DNA of 64,000 nt from JAFGTX01 sp942492225 (GTDB lineage Bacteria; Bacillota; Clostridia; Peptostreptococcales; Acidaminobacteraceae), in NCBI GenBank assembly GCA_942492225.1, contig CALODS010000016.1:1-64000 (forward strand). The letters are read 5' to 3'. The position numbers and the translations under genes are program-made. Positions 25,940 to 34,831 of the stretch are shown here, piece after piece. Positions within the stretch are counted from its first letter, which is position 1, and every line of letters begins with the position of its first letter. Below the pieces are notes generated by a model. The model was not told the DNA's origin, ran no database searches, and saw nothing but the letters and a program-made list of their open reading frames with translations.

Positions 25940-26929
25940 ATGAAAAAAAGTTTAGCATTGTTATTAGTAGCAGTTCTTGCTATGTTCGCATTTGCAGGAT
26001 GTTCTAAGCCAGCAACAGAAGAAGCAGGTGCACCAGCTCCAGCAGAAACAGTATTCGTAAACATAGGTACAGGTGGTACGGCGGGAACTTACTTCCCACT
26101 AGGTGGCGCGTTTGCTGAAATTTGGAATAACAAAATTGAAGGCATTAATGCTACTGCACAATCAACAGGTGCATCTGTAGCAAATATCAATTTACTTAAA
26201 GATGGGAAAGTTGAAGTTGTAATCGTACAAAACGACGTTGCTTGGTATGCTTCAAGAGGCGAAGTTATGTTTGATGGTCAAAAGTTTGAAGAAATCAGAG
26301 GTCTTGCAACTATGTATTCTGAGCCACTTCAAATCGTAACAACTGACGAAAACATTAAAACAGTAGCAGATCTTAAAGGCAAAAAAATTGCAGTAGGCGC
26401 TATTGGTTCGGGTGTTGAAGCTAACGCAAGACAAATTATTGCAGCAGCAGGTTTAGATTTCGAAACAGATATCGATGCAAAGTTCTTATCATTCTCTGAA
26501 GCTTCTTCAGGATTAAAAGATAAGCAAGTTGATGCAGCGTTCTTAACAGCTGGTATTCCAACTGCAGCGATTCAAGATTTATCAGCACAACATTCAGTAA
26601 ATGTAGTTGCAATTGAAGGCGAAATTGCTGATAAATTATTAGGCGATTACAAATTCTTTACTAAATTTGTGATTCCTGCAAACACATATAAAGGACAAAC
26701 TGAAGATGTGAACACGTTAACAGTTAAATCAATGTTAGCAGTTTCAAGTACTTTAGATACAGATTTAGCTTATGAATTAACAAAGCAAATTTACGAAAAT
26801 CATGACAGAGTTGTAGCAGCTCATAACGTTGGAAAATACATCGTAGCTGAAACTGCTAATGATGGTATGTCTGTAGAGCTTCATGAAGGTGCTGCAAAAT
26901 ACTTTAAAGAAATTGGTGTTATCGAATAA
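25940..26929 (+). CDS. TAXI-family TRAP transporter substrate-binding lipoprotein
   Basis: This 329-aa protein has a lipoprotein signal peptide with the lipobox ending AFAGC (Cys21), followed by an acidic/Pro/Ala linker. The mature part is a TAXI-type binding protein: NIGTGGTAGTYFPLGGAFAE at the start of the domain and KKIAVGAIGSGVEANARQI in the middle are family hallmarks. It would deliver a small carboxylate, such as a dicarboxylate or glutamate-like substrate, to the fused permease. The start follows AAGGGGGAAACAAA. The 100-bp gap from metH has no clear terminator, but codon style and signal suggest a highly expressed, separate unit. Confidence 0.92.
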   Translation: MKKSLALLLVAVLAMFAFAGCSKPATEEAGAPAPAETVFVNIGTGGTAGTYFPLGGAFAEIWNNKIEGINATAQSTGASVANINLLKDGKVEVVIVQNDVAWYASRGEVMFDGQKFEEIRGLATMYSEPLQIVTTDENIKTVADLKGKKIAVGAIGSGVEANARQIIAAAGLDFETDIDAKFLSFSEASSGLKDKQVDAAFLTAGIPTAAIQDLSAQHSVNVVAIEGEIADKLLGDYKFFTKFVIPANTYKGQTEDVNTLTVKSMLAVSSTLDTDLAYELTKQIYENHDRVVAAHNVGKYIVAETANDGMSVELHEGAAKYFKEIGVIE

Positions 26930-26953
26930 TAGATAATAAGGGAGAAAAATCCA

Positions 26954-27445
26954 TTGAAAAATAACCGTAAATTTGTTCTTGGTATCGTGGTTCTTTGCTT
27001 AGGTATTGGATTAGTTATCAGTAGTACCCTAAAACAATCAAATATCTTAGTTATTGAAGACGTGATTACAGGAAAAGTTACTGAACTTCCTGCACCAAGC
27101 AACACCTTTGTGTTAGGGTATATACATTCTGTGTTACTCACACCTGCGGAAGAATATTTTTTCATTGATAATAAACAACAGCTCAATCTCCAAAAGACTA
27201 TATATGAGTCTTTTGGAGTAGGGCTACCCTATAGTCAAGAAGAGGATTGGGAATTCGAAATTGTGGATGGAAAGTTTATTCTCTATGTTGACAGGACAAT
27301 GGAACAAATTAATATGATTATATCCCCAATTCCAGATCATTGGATTGCGGTAGAAGATAAAAGGTATCAATTAATAGATTTAGTGTCGGCACCAGAAGAT
27401 GCTATTAGAATCTATTCAAAAAAAGGTTACACATTTAAATTGTAA
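26954..27445 (+). CDS. DUF1850 protein of the TRAP operon
   Basis: This 163-aa protein uses a TTG start (26954) after AAGGGAGAAA. It has one N-terminal membrane helix (about residues 6-22) and an extracytoplasmic domain with FVLGYIHSVLLTPAEEYF, typical of DUF1850. That family is regularly encoded between the TAXI binding protein and the fused DctQM permease, as here, so it is probably an accessory of this transporter. Its molecular role is unknown. Confidence 0.85.
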   Translation: MKNNRKFVLGIVVLCLGIGLVISSTLKQSNILVIEDVITGKVTELPAPSNTFVLGYIHSVLLTPAEEYFFIDNKQQLNLQKTIYESFGVGLPYSQEEDWEFEIVDGKFILYVDRTMEQINMIISPIPDHWIAVEDKRYQLIDLVSAPEDAIRIYSKKGYTFKL

Positions 27446-27491
27446 AATAAAAATAAAAAAGAAAAATAGGCTACTTTGAGAGGAGTATTAC

Positions 27492-29456
27492 ATGAGTCAA
27501 GAAAAATCTTTACACGAAGAATTCGTAGATGCAACAACCTCTACTGATGCTCAAGATTTATTAAGAAAATACGACAAAGGGTCTGACTATAGAGAACTTA
27601 AGGGTATTGCGGGTAAAATTATTACTGCAATTTTAATATGTTTTTCATTATTCCAGTTATATACTGGTATCTTTGGTGTGATGGATGCTTTATTACAAAG
27701 ATCTATCCACTTAGCGTTTGGTTTAACGCTAGTATATTTGCTATATCCTATGAGAAAAAGTTGGTCTCGTCATAAGATGCATCCTGTAGATATCGGATTT
27801 GCAGTTGCAGCAGCAAGTGCATGTATGTATGTGTTTTTTAATTATGAAGCCTTAGTTTACAGAGCGGGTCGCGTTACAACTATTGATATGTTTGTTGGTT
27901 TACTGGCTATTGCTCTTGTACTAGAGGCTGCAAGACGTGTCATTGGATGGCCTATGGTGATTATTGCAGGGATGTTCATTGGATACGCATTGGTAGGACC
28001 GATGATTCCAGGTGCACTTGCCCATAGAGGGGTAGGATTTGAAGATCTAGTTCAACATTTATTTTATACAACAGAAGGTATCTTTGGTATTCCAATTGGT
28101 GTATCATCAACATTTATATTTATGTTCTTATTATTTGGTGCTTATCTTGAAAAAACAGGTATGGGTGAATTTTTCATCGATATGGCTAACGCGGTTGCAG
28201 GTAGTGCAGCGGGTGGTCCAGCAAAAGTTGCAGTTATTTCATCAGGTTGTATGGGAACTTTAACAGGAAGTTCAGTAGCAAACGTTGTTGGAACAGGTAG
28301 TTTTACTATTCCGATGATGAAGAAGCTTGGTTATAAAGATGAATTTGCTGGTGCGGTTGAAGCAACAGCATCAACAGGTGGGCAATTGATGCCACCAATC
28401 ATGGGTGCAGCAGCATTCTTAATGGCGGAATTTACTAATACACCTTATGTAAACGTTATTGCAGCAGCAGCAATTCCTGCATTACTTTACTACTTTGGTG
28501 TTTGGGCAGGTGTTCACTTTGAAGCAAAAAAATTAGGTCTAGTAGGTATGCCAAAAGAATCATTGCCAAAATTAGGCGTGATTATGAAAGAACGTGGACA
28601 TTTACTCATTCCAATTATTTTAGTTATCTATTTACTTGTTTCAGGTTATACACCGATTAGAGCGGCACTTGGTGCAATTGCAGCGTCAATTATTTGTGCG
28701 GGTCTTAAAAAAGAAACACGATTAAGTTTCTTTGATATCGTAGATGGATTAATTAATGGTGCAAGAAGTGCTATTACAGTAATTGCTGCATGTGCTTGTG
28801 CAGGGATTATTATTGGTGTTGTCACACAAACAGGTTTAGGTCTTAAAATGGGTTCTATCCTTGTAAGCATCGCTAATGGTAACTTGATGCTAACATTATT
28901 CTTTACAATGTTGACATCTCTAATTCTAGGCATTGGCGTACCGACGACGGCAAATTATGTAATCACATCAACCATTGCGGCACCAGCCTTATTAATGCTT
29001 GGCGTACCAATGATTGCTTCACATATGTTTGTATTCTACTTTGGTATTATTGCAGATGTTACACCGCCAGTTTGTTTAGCAGCGGTAGCGGCAGCAGGTG
29101 TCGCAAAATCAGAACCAATGAAAACAGGTGTACAAGCAGCAAGACTTGCTATTGCAGCATTTATCATTCCATACATCTTTGTATATAGTCCTCAATTACT
29201 ATTGATTGATGTAACTTTTGTACAATTAATATTCATCGTTGTAACATCACTTATTGGTATTATAGCGGTAGCTTCAGCGTTAACAGGTTACTTCTCAAGT
29301 AATATGAATCCTATAGAAAGACTTGTGTTTGTTGCAGGTGGTGTTGCACTTGTTACAACAAGCTTAACGGCTAATGCAGTAGGAGTAGTACTTTTGGCAA
29401 GTGTGATATTAATTCAAAGAAAAAAGAAAAAAAGCGATTTAACAGTTGCGGCATAA
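27492..29456 (+). CDS. TRAP transporter fused permease (DctQM type)
   Basis: This 654-aa protein combines the small DctQ-like four-helix unit (first ~170 residues) and the large DctM-like unit in one chain, as usual for TAXI systems. Hydrophobic segments run through almost the whole protein. Conserved blocks include SSGCMGTLTGSSVANVVGTG, TGGQLMPPIMGAAAFLMAE and GIGVPTTANYV. It would use a sodium or proton gradient to import the ligand captured by the TAXI protein. The start follows TTGAGAGGAG. A strong terminator ends the operon. Confidence 0.93.
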   Translation: MSQEKSLHEEFVDATTSTDAQDLLRKYDKGSDYRELKGIAGKIITAILICFSLFQLYTGIFGVMDALLQRSIHLAFGLTLVYLLYPMRKSWSRHKMHPVDIGFAVAAASACMYVFFNYEALVYRAGRVTTIDMFVGLLAIALVLEAARRVIGWPMVIIAGMFIGYALVGPMIPGALAHRGVGFEDLVQHLFYTTEGIFGIPIGVSSTFIFMFLLFGAYLEKTGMGEFFIDMANAVAGSAAGGPAKVAVISSGCMGTLTGSSVANVVGTGSFTIPMMKKLGYKDEFAGAVEATASTGGQLMPPIMGAAAFLMAEFTNTPYVNVIAAAAIPALLYYFGVWAGVHFEAKKLGLVGMPKESLPKLGVIMKERGHLLIPIILVIYLLVSGYTPIRAALGAIAASIICAGLKKETRLSFFDIVDGLINGARSAITVIAACACAGIIIGVVTQTGLGLKMGSILVSIANGNLMLTLFFTMLTSLILGIGVPTTANYVITSTIAAPALLMLGVPMIASHMFVFYFGIIADVTPPVCLAAVAAAGVAKSEPMKTGVQAARLAIAAFIIPYIFVYSPQLLLIDVTFVQLIFIVVTSLIGIIAVASALTGYFSSNMNPIERLVFVAGGVALVTTSLTANAVGVVLLASVILIQRKKKKSDLTVAA

Positions 29457-29477
29457 AGGTTTTCCCCTCTTGCAGGT

Positions 29478-29519
29478 AAAAAGGCTAGACATTTGATTTA
29501 AGGATGTCTAGCCTTTTTT
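29478..29519 (+). terminator. Terminator of the TRAP operon
   Basis: A perfect 15-bp stem, AAAAAGGCTAGACAT (29478-29492) with its complement at 29504-29518, ends in a T-run. Confidence 0.95.
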
Positions 29520-29545
29520 ATGGGGGTGTTTCAGCTTGCTGCAGA

Positions 29546-29585
29546 ACAAAAAAATAGACGCTTGGTTAAGGCGTCTAATTTTTTT
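29546..29585. terminator. Terminator of the lysA-lysC operon (bidirectional)
   Basis: TAGACGC (29555-29561) pairs with GCGTCTA (29571-29577). An A-run on the left gives a T-run on the minus strand after lysC, and a T-run on the right allows plus-strand termination too. Confidence 0.85.
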
Positions 29586-29645
29586 GGTTGATTTATAGTT
29601 TTATTATTACTAGGTTATATTAAATGTGGGATACCACATTATATA

Positions 29646-30863
29646 CTACAGGTCAAATTTTTCAGAAATTAGTGAGACGACACGCTCTTTGTCATAATGA
29701 TTGATTGTATATGAAATACTAATTTCAGATGTTGTTACTTGATAAAATTCGATATCATTTGCTGATAAGATACTAAAAAGTGATGATGCAACACCTGACT
29801 GACTAACCATTCCAATACCAACAACAGAAAGTTTTATGATGCTATCATCAATTATATAATCGATCGTGGGCATTTCACTCTTTAATTCCTCGATAATTGC
29901 CTTTATTTTATGTTTTTCTGACTCATATGATGAAAAAGAAATATTAACGAAGCTATCATAAGGTGCTGTCTGGCTAATCATATCAATATTAATGTTATCA
30001 GATGCAATTCTTTCGAAAATTTTAGCAATGTTTGATGGCCCATAAGGGACCAAATTTAATGAAACCATTAAACAATCGTCTTCAATCGCAAGTCCTGTTA
30101 CCACTTTACTTTCCATATCTTCACTCCATTCTTTAATGATTGTACCAGTCTTGTCCACAGAATGCGCATCGCCAACATATAGTGGCACATTATATTTATG
30201 AGCGAGTTCTACAGAACGCGTTTCTAAAACTTTAGCACCACAACTAGCCATTTCTAACATTTCTTCATAAGTTATAACGGCCAATTTCTTAGCTGTAGGT
30301 AGCACTCTTGGATCAATGGCATATATACCATCAACATCTGTATAAATCTCACAAGGGCAGTTTAACGTTGCTGCAATAGATACAGCAGAGGTATCTGATC
30401 CACCACGGCCAAGTGTTGTAATATCACCATTTTCATTTACACCTTGAAATCCGGCAACGACAACAATTTTACCGTCGGCAATACCAGCTTCAATTTTTTC
30501 TGTGCGAACTTCTGAAATACGCGCTTTCGTGTGAGCAGCATCGGTTTGGATACCAGCCTGAAACCCAGTAAGGGCAAGGGAATCTTGTCCGAGTTCTTTA
30601 ATCGCCATACTTAGCAGTGCAATTGAAACTTGTTCACCAGTTGCCATTAGTACATCTAAATCGCGTGTACAAGGTTTATCAGTGATGCAATAAGCTTTTC
30701 TAATTAATTCATCTGTTGTTTTACCCATGGCAGAAACGACGACAACAAGGTTATCTCCTGAGAGTTGTCTGTCTACTAACTTTTTTGCCACAGCTCTTAT
30801 TTTATCGATAGACCCAACTGAAGTACCACCGTATTTTAAAACATAAGTATTCATTTCATTCAC
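29646..30863 (-). CDS. lysC: Aspartate kinase
   Basis: This 405-aa protein has the kinase fingerprint VLKYGGTSVGS near the N-terminus, GRGGSDTSAV in the nucleotide/aspartate site, and two C-terminal ACT domains (about residues 265-405) that usually bind lysine or threonine. It phosphorylates aspartate, the first step to lysine, threonine and methionine. The chosen ATG (30863) has AGGACGTGA upstream; an internal ATG three codons later is equally plausible. It starts 3 bp after the lysA stop codon. The lysine riboswitch upstream of lysA should control both genes. Confidence 0.95.
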   Translation of the reverse strand: MNEMNTYVLKYGGTSVGSIDKIRAVAKKLVDRQLSGDNLVVVVSAMGKTTDELIRKAYCITDKPCTRDLDVLMATGEQVSIALLSMAIKELGQDSLALTGFQAGIQTDAAHTKARISEVRTEKIEAGIADGKIVVVAGFQGVNENGDITTLGRGGSDTSAVSIAATLNCPCEIYTDVDGIYAIDPRVLPTAKKLAVITYEEMLEMASCGAKVLETRSVELAHKYNVPLYVGDAHSVDKTGTIIKEWSEDMESKVVTGLAIEDDCLMVSLNLVPYGPSNIAKIFERIASDNINIDMISQTAPYDSFVNISFSSYESEKHKIKAIIEELKSEMPTIDYIIDDSIIKLSVVGIGMVSQSGVASSLFSILSANDIEFYQVTTSEISISYTINHYDKERVVSLISEKFDL

Positions 30864-30866
30864 GTC

Positions 30867-32165
30867 CTATTCGATATCATTTCGTATTAAGTCTTCATAT
30901 GTTTCACGTCTGACAACTAAAGTTGATTTACCACCTTCAACAAAAACAACTGCAGGTTTACGCAATCTATTATAATTACTTGCCATACTATAATTATATG
31001 CACCTGTGCTAAATACAGCGAGGGTATCATTTTTTTGTGCAAGGGGCAGATCAATAGATTTGATAATAACATCACCAGATTCGCAACATTTTCCTGCAAC
31101 TGTATAGGTTTGGGTCGGCTCTTGTGTTGCTTTATTAGCAAGTACAGCTTCGTAAACCGAATTATAAAGCGCTGTACGTGGATTATCGGTCATGCCACCA
31201 TTGACAAAAACAAATTTTTTTCCGCCGTAAGTCTCTTTTGTGGCACCTACTTTGTAAAGTGTTGTGCCAGCATTCGCAACAATGCTACGTCCTGGCTCAA
31301 TAAGTAATTTTGGTAAGTGCATTTTACGTGATTGCGCCTCACATATGGCTGTTTCTATCATGGCATTTAGACATTCTGGGATGTTAAGTGGAATGTCGTC
31401 TTCAGAATAATAAACGCCAAACCCACCACCTAAATTCATTTCTTGCGTAACAAAGTTAGATTCCTTTTGAATGGTTGCCATAAAATCAAATGCGGCTTCA
31501 GTTGCTTTTATAAACGATTCGATTTCTAGTATTTGTGAACCAATATGATAATGAAATCCTTTTAGTGTCACAAAATAACTATCATTTATTTCATCGATTA
31601 ATGTTCTTAGTCCTAGACTATGAATAGAAAGTCCAAACTTGGAATCATTGTGAGCTGTTTGAATATACTCGTGTGTATGGGCTTCAATACCAGGATTGAT
31701 TCTTACTAAAATATCAACTGTTTTATCGAGTTCTCCACATAGATAGTTGAGTAATTCAAATTCAAATTCATTATCAATGATGATGCGATGGACACCGTAG
31801 TTAACAGCCATCATTAGCTCTTCAACGGTTTTATTATTTCCATGAAAATAAATCTTTTCAGCAGGAAAATTTGCTTTCATTGCGGTATAAAGTTCACCGC
31901 CAGAGACTACGTCTAGGGATAAGCCTTCTTCGTTGATAAGTTTACACATACCAATTGTTAAAAAAGCTTTAGACGCATAAATAACCTCTGTTTCAAGTTT
32001 TTTGCTTGAAAAATGTTTTGTGAAGGCTTGACAGTGTTCTCTAATCATTGCTACATCCATTACATAAAGTGGCGTACCATATTTTTTGCCTAAGTTCACT
32101 GTGTCACAGCCACCGATTGATAAGTTGTCCATATCATTTACTTCCATTGTTCCAAATAATTTCAT
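30867..32165 (-). CDS. lysA: Diaminopimelate decarboxylase
   Basis: This 432-aa fold-type III PLP enzyme has the Schiff-base lysine in VIYASKAFLT, the phosphate-binding HIGSQI and EPGRSIVANAG blocks, and the CCESGDV loop that supplies the active-site Cys from the partner subunit. It makes lysine from meso-diaminopimelate. The start at 32165 has AAGGAGG at ideal spacing. It is first in a two-gene operon with lysC and lies directly behind the lysine riboswitch terminator. Confidence 0.96.
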   Translation of the reverse strand: MKLFGTMEVNDMDNLSIGGCDTVNLGKKYGTPLYVMDVAMIREHCQAFTKHFSSKKLETEVIYASKAFLTIGMCKLINEEGLSLDVVSGGELYTAMKANFPAEKIYFHGNNKTVEELMMAVNYGVHRIIIDNEFEFELLNYLCGELDKTVDILVRINPGIEAHTHEYIQTAHNDSKFGLSIHSLGLRTLIDEINDSYFVTLKGFHYHIGSQILEIESFIKATEAAFDFMATIQKESNFVTQEMNLGGGFGVYYSEDDIPLNIPECLNAMIETAICEAQSRKMHLPKLLIEPGRSIVANAGTTLYKVGATKETYGGKKFVFVNGGMTDNPRTALYNSVYEAVLANKATQEPTQTYTVAGKCCESGDVIIKSIDLPLAQKNDTLAVFSTGAYNYSMASNYNRLRKPAVVFVEGGKSTLVVRRETYEDLIRNDIE

Positions 32166-32177
32166 TGTATGCCTCCT

Positions 32178-32224
32178 TCAAAAACATAAAAAAGCAGTTG
32201 GGCAAAAGGAGCACCAACTGCTTT
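32178..32224 (-). terminator. Riboswitch-controlled terminator before lysA
   Basis: On the minus strand AAAGCAGTTGG (32224-32214) pairs with CCAACTGCTTT (32201-32191), followed by a T-run. It is the off-state of the lysine riboswitch. Confidence 0.9.
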
Positions 32225-32245
32225 AAAAAGCATACCTTTTACCCC

Positions 32246-32395
32246 GCATGATAAAGCACGCCAATGGTAAGCTGGGTAACTACTCCATTGACAGTCATAC
32301 ACATATTTTGTGTATGCCCAATACGATAAATCGTATTTCGGCGGTACCCCCTTTCCTTACGTACTGATGGTATACCGCAGCCTCTTTTATCATGC
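32246..32395 (-). ncRNA. Lysine riboswitch (L box)
   Basis: Read on the minus strand, P1 is a perfect 10-bp stem, GCATGATAAA (32395-32386) with TTTATCATGC (32255-32246). Conserved blocks appear in order: AGAGGCTGC, AGTACGTAAGG, GCCGAAAT, TTGGGCAT and CTGTCAATGG. This is the five-helix junction of the L box. Lysine binding promotes the downstream terminator, reducing lysA-lysC transcription. Confidence 0.96.
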
Positions 32396-32415
32396 TCGCT
32401 ATTAAATTATTTCCA

Positions 32416-32444
32416 ATTATACGCAATGTTTTGAAAAAAGTAAA
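32416..32444 (-). promoter_or_regulatory. Promoter of the lysA-lysC operon
   Basis: On the minus strand TTTACT (32444-32439) and TATAAT (32421-32416) are 17 bp apart, about 20 bp before the riboswitch P1. Confidence 0.85.
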
Positions 32445-32515
32445 CAGTTTTTTTAAGACTATTTTATTAATTCTTGGGTATAAGAGGATATATGGCCCAA
32501 AATAGGAGGATGCAT

Positions 32516-33691
32516 ATGCCTAAGAAGATACTGTTTGTAGATGATGAAGTTCAAATTTTAAAATCTTTAAAAAGATTATTTAGAGGGTCTGGATATGAAG
32601 TTTTTTTTGCGGATTCTGGTAAACTTGCTATAGAAGTTCTTGAACAAGGTCCTATTGATCTTGTAGTGACAGACATAAGAATGCCTGAAATGGATGGATT
32701 TGAACTCTTAAAATATATCAAAGAGCACTATCCATTAACGCTCAGAGTTGCATTAAGTGGATTTACAGATAATCGTAAGATATTTTCTGCATTAGAAAAT
32801 AATTTAGCGAAATTGTATATGTTTAAGCCATGGGAAAATGCAGAATTTTTATCAACCATTGACAAAATATTTGAACTCGAAGATATTTTGATTGATCAAG
32901 ATTTATTAGATATGATTAACAATTTAGATGAAATCCCATCTATACCCGACTTATATAGGGAACTGAGCAAAATGGTTGAAGATGATGTGGATATTGAAAG
33001 AATTTCAAGTAAAATTGAGCAAGATCAAGCGATTGCATCAAAGATTTTAAAAGTTGCCAATTCAGCATTTTACGGTGCCAAAACAGGGTCAATCAATCAA
33101 GCGATTATGTATATTGGTTTAATTAATGTTAAAAATATCGTTCTTACGAATAGTGTGTTTTCCAACTTTGGCAATCAATCAAAATATCAAAATTCCTTGT
33201 GGGAACATGTGAATTTAGCAAATAAAATCGTTATGTTTATTTATCAAAAATGTTTAAACAAAAGAATTCCAAATATCTACGCATCGGCAGGTCTTTTACA
33301 CGATATTGGTAAAGTTATTCTAATACATTTCTTTGAGGATGTTTATGTGGAAATCATAAAACAATCATGCGGTAAAGAAAATCAAAAGAATAGGTCAGAA
33401 GTAGAAGTTGAGTTGCTAGGAGTAGACCATCAACAGATAGGTGGTTACCTTCTAAGTTGGTGGGAAATTCCAGTACCAATAGTGGAAGCAGCATTGTATC
33501 ATCATGATCCAATGAATGATTCGATAATTAATAAGGAACTTGTTCAAGTTGTCCATCTGGCAAATTATTATTCGTGGAAATATTTAAATCAAGGTTATTC
33601 ATCAGAAAATTTATATTTAGAAGTTTTTAAAGCACTATCCTTAGATAGAGAAGTAGTCGAAGCAGAAATAGAAAACTATATAAAAAAATAA
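32516..33691 (+). CDS. Response regulator with HDOD output domain
   Basis: This 391-aa protein starts at the ATG at 32516, 6 nt after AGGAGG; an ATG at 32510 touches the site and is less likely. Residues 1-120 form a receiver domain with acidic pair D9-D10, phospho-acceptor Asp53 (VVTDIRMPEMDG) and the KPW lysine. Residues about 138-391 form an HDOD domain (IPSIPDLYRELSKM, KILKVANSAFYGAKTGSINQAIMYIG, LLHDIGKVILIHF). HDOD proteins act in signalling, often beside c-di-GMP or motility genes, without a settled reaction. It is the first of three REC genes in a row. Confidence 0.93.
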   Translation: MPKKILFVDDEVQILKSLKRLFRGSGYEVFFADSGKLAIEVLEQGPIDLVVTDIRMPEMDGFELLKYIKEHYPLTLRVALSGFTDNRKIFSALENNLAKLYMFKPWENAEFLSTIDKIFELEDILIDQDLLDMINNLDEIPSIPDLYRELSKMVEDDVDIERISSKIEQDQAIASKILKVANSAFYGAKTGSINQAIMYIGLINVKNIVLTNSVFSNFGNQSKYQNSLWEHVNLANKIVMFIYQKCLNKRIPNIYASAGLLHDIGKVILIHFFEDVYVEIIKQSCGKENQKNRSEVEVELLGVDHQQIGGYLLSWWEIPVPIVEAALYHHDPMNDSIINKELVQVVHLANYYSWKYLNQGYSSENLYLEVFKALSLDREVVEAEIENYIKK

Positions 33692-33702
33692 GGAGCTTTA
33701 TT

Positions 33703-34821
33703 ATGAAGGATGGAAAAAACACCGTACTATTTGTAGATGATGAAAAGAATATTTTAAGTGCATTAAGGCGTGGATTGACTAGAGAACCTTATTTGAAATT
33801 TTTCACAACTACCGGTTTGACAGCACTTGATATTATACGAGAAGAAGAGATAGATGTTATTGTAACCGACATGCGTATGCCAGGTATGACTGGGTTAGAA
33901 TTGTTGCGCCATGTAAACGAAATATCCCCTAAAACCATTAAAATTGTACTGTCAGGGTATACACAATTACCTCAAATTTTGCTTACAATTAATGAAGTAA
34001 ATATATTTAAATTTATAACAAAACCTTGGGAAATGGAAAGTGAATTTAAAGGGGTTATTGCAGAAGCCATTGCCTATTATAATATGATTAGAGAAAATGA
34101 AATACTAAAACAATCTATTGAAAAAAAGAATGTACTCTATAGCAATTTGCTTAAAAAAAATGACGAAAAAATGATTTTCATGAAAAAAGATATTCGTAAC
34201 ATCAGTGAACTAATTAATGTGTTTAGCAGTCATATATTCAAAAAAATACGAACAGGTACCATACAAGATATAGAAGAAGGGTTAAAGATATTTGAAGAAG
34301 GGATGACATTAATTGAGAAATATTTACTCTATTTACCGACAATTCATAAACATTTTAACTTTAAAGATTTGAAAAAAGATATTATTCAAACGACTGCACT
34401 CAACAAAGGTATTGATAAAAATGACCTTGATCACATAGTTATTTTCAAATTAAATCCAGATGTATATTATTATGGAGATTATTTTTCTATTAAATATATT
34501 GTTGAACTTATATTATTATATTCAGGTTATCAAGGTGATTTAAAAGAATGTAAGATTGGTGTTTCATCAATTTTTAATGAACATCCAGAATTGGATAAGG
34601 AGAATGATAATATTGAGCAACTAGACGAAGAGGTCAGGATTGTTATTTCACTTCCGAATCCTAAATTTGATAATTTGAAAAAAATTGAAATAGTGAGTAT
34701 CATTTTTACACAGCTTAGCAATTTTATTGGTGGTAAAATTCAATTTACAAATAAAGACGGAAATTATGTTTTTATCATCAGAGTGGTTCTTTTAAGAAGT
34801 AAATATGTGAATACACTGTGA
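33703..34821 (+). CDS. Response regulator fused to a degenerate kinase-like region
   Basis: This 372-aa protein starts after AAGGAGC, 11 nt behind the HDOD gene. The receiver domain (residues 1-125) has D12-D13, Asp56 (VIVTDMRMPGMTG) and the KPW motif. A coiled coil follows (about 128-165). The remaining 200 residues follow the pattern of a HisKA-HATPase module but have no HEINNP histidine, no N-box Asn and no G-box glycines. It ends with IGGKIQFTNKDGNYVFIIRVV, like the last strands of an ATPase domain. I read it as a receiver with a pseudokinase tail, perhaps a scaffold for the neighbouring kinases. This reading is by pattern only. Confidence 0.8.
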   Translation: MKDGKNTVLFVDDEKNILSALRRGLTREPYLKFFTTTGLTALDIIREEEIDVIVTDMRMPGMTGLELLRHVNEISPKTIKIVLSGYTQLPQILLTINEVNIFKFITKPWEMESEFKGVIAEAIAYYNMIRENEILKQSIEKKNVLYSNLLKKNDEKMIFMKKDIRNISELINVFSSHIFKKIRTGTIQDIEEGLKIFEEGMTLIEKYLLYLPTIHKHFNFKDLKKDIIQTTALNKGIDKNDLDHIVIFKLNPDVYYYGDYFSIKYIVELILLYSGYQGDLKECKIGVSSIFNEHPELDKENDNIEQLDEEVRIVISLPNPKFDNLKKIEIVSIIFTQLSNFIGGKIQFTNKDGNYVFIIRVVLLRSKYVNTL

Positions 34822-34831
34822 GGTGAAGACG